Assembly (NCBI GenBank): GCA_030142905.1
Contig: JASJOG010000321.1
Location: 228,055 to 292,054, forward strand
Origin: Heliopora coerulea
Lineage: Eukaryota > Cnidaria > Anthozoa > Scleralcyonacea > Helioporidae
Reading direction: 5' to 3'
DNA length: 64,000 nt
Each line of letters begins with the position of its first letter. The first letter of the stretch is position 1. The notes below the pieces were generated by a model. The model did not search any database and was not told the DNA's origin. It saw only the letters and a program-made list of their open reading frames with translations. The translations under genes and the position numbers were made by a program. Shown one piece after another: positions 61,331-64,000 of this stretch.

Positions 61331-62387
61331 GGGGATGGAGACTCATGTCAACAAACTGTCTTAACGGACACACTACTGTTCAACGAACAATCACCACTGC
61401 TATCATGTCAGCTTACACGACCTTCACCAAAGAAATGTGAACAATCAAGTTTGGAAAAAAAGTACCTTATGTGTGAAGAACTAATTTTGGTTCTGACTTG
61501 ATGTTTCTTCGGAACAAGGCCAAGGAAAAGGAGATGATTCTTGTAATTCTTTCTCAGTGTTGACTCGACCGTTTGAATTTGGCGGGCCTCTTACGTTACA
61601 AAGGTCAAAAGAATTTCAAAAACACTTCCGGACTCGAACATAACTTTCGTCAGAAAATGGTTACCGTATATTTGTCTTTTCAACCTCAAGGAATTGATGG
61701 CAACCCTGCAACAGTCGGAGTATTTGCACTCATGAGATAGTAATAAATGTGCTATAGAAAGTTGTGTACGGAAATTGCGGGTTCACTTCATATTCGAACG
61801 AATTAAACTGGTTTCTATAATGTGAAAGTATACTACGTTCGACATTCCGAATCCAAGTTTACACGAAATCACTACAACTACCGCAGTTTACTGTGAGCTC
61901 ATCGATAGCAACCACCGGAAGATTTTGTACATGTTTCCGTACCACTTTTGCAATCACTAAAACTCGGCAACTGTTCGCAAGATCACCGTTGAAGAAAACT
62001 GCAACTGCTGTCGGCACCGTTTGTTTTGTTTTGGCATAAAAGTCTTGGAGTTTTACATATCCTCAATAATCATGGACATTATCGATTAATCTGTCGGCAA
62101 TATACACTTGTAATTGCTTTATTTATCAAAAATTAATACTTGGAAATACTTTATTATTCGAACTGTAGCACAAAAAACGATCACCTCCCGTCACTGCGAT
62201 CGTTAGGTTTATTTTGGAGCAATGACAGCGAGTAGCCGGAAACCAGACATAAAAGCTCACTACACCGGAAATGGCAAATTGGTTGTTTCAAAGAACTACT
62301 TGAAAAGCATTGGCTGACGTGAAAATTATTTAAAATGACTGACTTATATGATTGGTAGCCTAAAAATGCAAGTCAGAGGTCATCTGA

Positions 62388-62752
62388 TGGATGAACGTTT
62401 GTCAAGCTCTATCTTCAGAAAAACGATTTCTCAGCCTCAGACGAGGATCGAACCCGCAACCTTCTGACTCAGGTGGTGAGCTAAGGTACAAGTTCGACAT
62501 GTGTGCCACCTGAGCGGAAGCCACTATATGTTAATAATGTTATCAATGAGATATAGTATTATATAATATATAGTAACATATAGTAGCTCCCGCTAAGGTC
62601 GCACATATGTCGAACTTGAACTTTAGCTCACCGTCTGAGTCTTGGTAGCTCAATGGTTAGAGCGTCTCACCGGTCATCAGAAGGTTGCAACTTCAATTCC
62701 CGTCTGGGGCTCAGAAATCGTTTTTCTGAGAAAAGAGCTTGACGAACTTTCA
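62388..62752. repeat. Inverted pair of tRNA-like SINE units
   Basis: A left inverted unit (GAGGATCGAACCCGCAACC at about 62443) and a right forward unit (about 62640-62712: GGTAGCTCAATGGTTAGAGC and GTCTGGGGCTC) mirror each other around 62560. The right unit's box B is decayed (CTTCAATTCCC). It belongs to the same family as 61083-61155. Confidence 0.6.
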
Positions 62753-64000
62753 TGTGACGTTAATCTTTCGCCACTTTTTACACCCGACAAATGAAGACAA
62801 AAAAAAACATCTGAACTGTACGAGCTGATATGGACTGGCAGGTAACTTAAAGCTTCGTTATCTTTTTGATCCATTTGATCAAATTGGAATCAATTATAAT
62901 TTTCCTAGAATTTCATCGACTTAAAATTCGTAGTAATACATTAACGTGATGACAAGAGTTTAGCGTAAACATCACACATGGTACCACCGCAACCAGCTGT
63001 TCAATCGTCAAAGACGTCTAAAGAAATAGCGTTCTGGCGACAGTCTCTTTACGTGGCACAAATACGGAATGGATACCATTTCATCTACTGGCTACGAAAG
63101 CGAAGTACGAGATAACTGCAAAGTCAGAGCAAATACCGAAGACTGGTGACGACAACGATTAAGTTGGCGATCCACAAAGAAATTGAGAGAAAAACAAATT
63201 TCACAAGGAGTCGGCAAACTTGGATATATTTTCAACTGATTGGAAATATAAATGATTGGTTGGTTTCGTTACATATCCGTGACATACAAGTAAGTTGAAA
63301 GTTATGAATAAGACATACCTGTACTAGAGTAAAAAGAGATGAGAAAACTCACGGTATTTCATTTAAATCTTATCGAATTCCCACTAAAAATTTGCTTGCT
63401 AGGAATCCAGTTCTCAAATACTAATAACATATGATGCAGTAGACTCACGTAAATATTTTGATTATGTGTTACGATGAGTCATGACTATCATATCTGAGTC
63501 ATGACACCAAACTCAGAAACAAGTATTACCAGATTGGGTTAATTTTGATTCATACGTGGCACTTTGGATTAACAACACGTTGTCCTCTCTCAGGTCGATT
63601 AACTTGCTATTTTGCGACTATAGAAATATTATGGAGATAATTTGACTTTCATTCCGCAGACGTGATGAAGTAAAGTTTCAAGTAACGAAGATTAAGGATC
63701 AAACGCTTTTCTTAAGCAATCGAAGCAACGCTTTTAAAAATACGGCTATCAGGTCGCGATAGGAATTTAATGACACTGAAATGCTTCCTTATTCCTCCAA
63801 TAACTTAGTCAAGCTATAAAGTTAAGGCTGATGTTGGGAGCGTGATTATATGGATTAAGTACAAGTAAGGAAGATAAAGTAAGCGTGGTAAGTTATTTAC
63901 TATTCATGAGCTCGAACCAACTGAATTATTAAGGGTAGTAATGGAGCAGTAGCCGTGAGATGTACACGTATAGTTCTTAAGTACTTCAATCGATTTAGTT
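62753..64000. other. Intergenic sequence, no recognised feature
   Basis: No domain-bearing ORF, no microsatellite and no inverted-end element was recognised to the end of the window. Confidence 0.35.

Noticed and set aside
1..64000. CRISPR array, prokaryotic operon or phage features
   Set aside because: No regularly spaced short repeats with unique spacers and no compact coding; the splice sites and transposon types are those of an animal genome.

Overview
This is a gene-poor, AT-rich, repeat-dense piece of an animal genome. It has small exons split by GT-AG introns, TTAGGG-type repeats, tRNA-derived SINEs, hAT and piggyBac-type DNA transposons and a Penelope-like retroelement with a GIY-YIG endonuclease. 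Two genes combine a death-effector-like domain with a RING finger. Together these suggest an invertebrate metazoan, and I think most likely an anthozoan cnidarian such as a stony coral. The species assignment is inference. No bacterial features, rRNA genes or CRISPR arrays are present.

Layout: 0.2-0.5 kb holds degenerate interstitial telomere-like repeats, followed by a non-autonomous transposon (0.5-1.06 kb). 4.7-12.5 kb and 13.5-22.8 kb are two direct copies of one 8-9 kb non-coding block. They differ by later events: a deleted hAT transposon whose empty site survives in the other copy, two smaller insertions, a 0.3 kb inversion and several indels. 23-29.6 kb is largely unannotatable AT-rich DNA with a few MITEs, a 21-bp minisatellite and a possible minus-strand promoter and first exon near 29.7 kb.

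The core is 31.7-56.9 kb. Two paralogous genes face each other. Gene A (+, about 31.75-37.22 kb) encodes a death-effector-like domain (DED) joined to a RING finger. Gene B (-, 56,857-50,849, seven exons whose phases all match, 917 codons predicted) encodes a novel N-terminal region, a coiled coil, a DED, a CHY zinc finger, a CTCHY zinc finger and a Pirh2/RCHY1-like RING-H2 finger. Gene A appears to have lost the CHY/CTCHY exons while keeping a frame-consistent splice path to the RING exons. A decayed extra copy of gene B's last exon lies at 49.6 kb.

Between the two genes lies a 3.6 kb palindrome (39,112-42,732) made of two head-to-head copies of the same inactivated Penelope-like element. A cluster of tRNA-like SINE units interrupts its left flank. 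57-64 kb has more MITEs and tRNA-derived repeats and no gene I can support.

From family knowledge, DEDs make homotypic contacts in apoptotic and innate immune signalling, and CHY-RING proteins are E3 ubiquitin ligases. The inferred role of genes A and B is coupling death/immune signalling complexes to ubiquitination. Exon joins were checked by splice sites and phase only; there is no transcript evidence.
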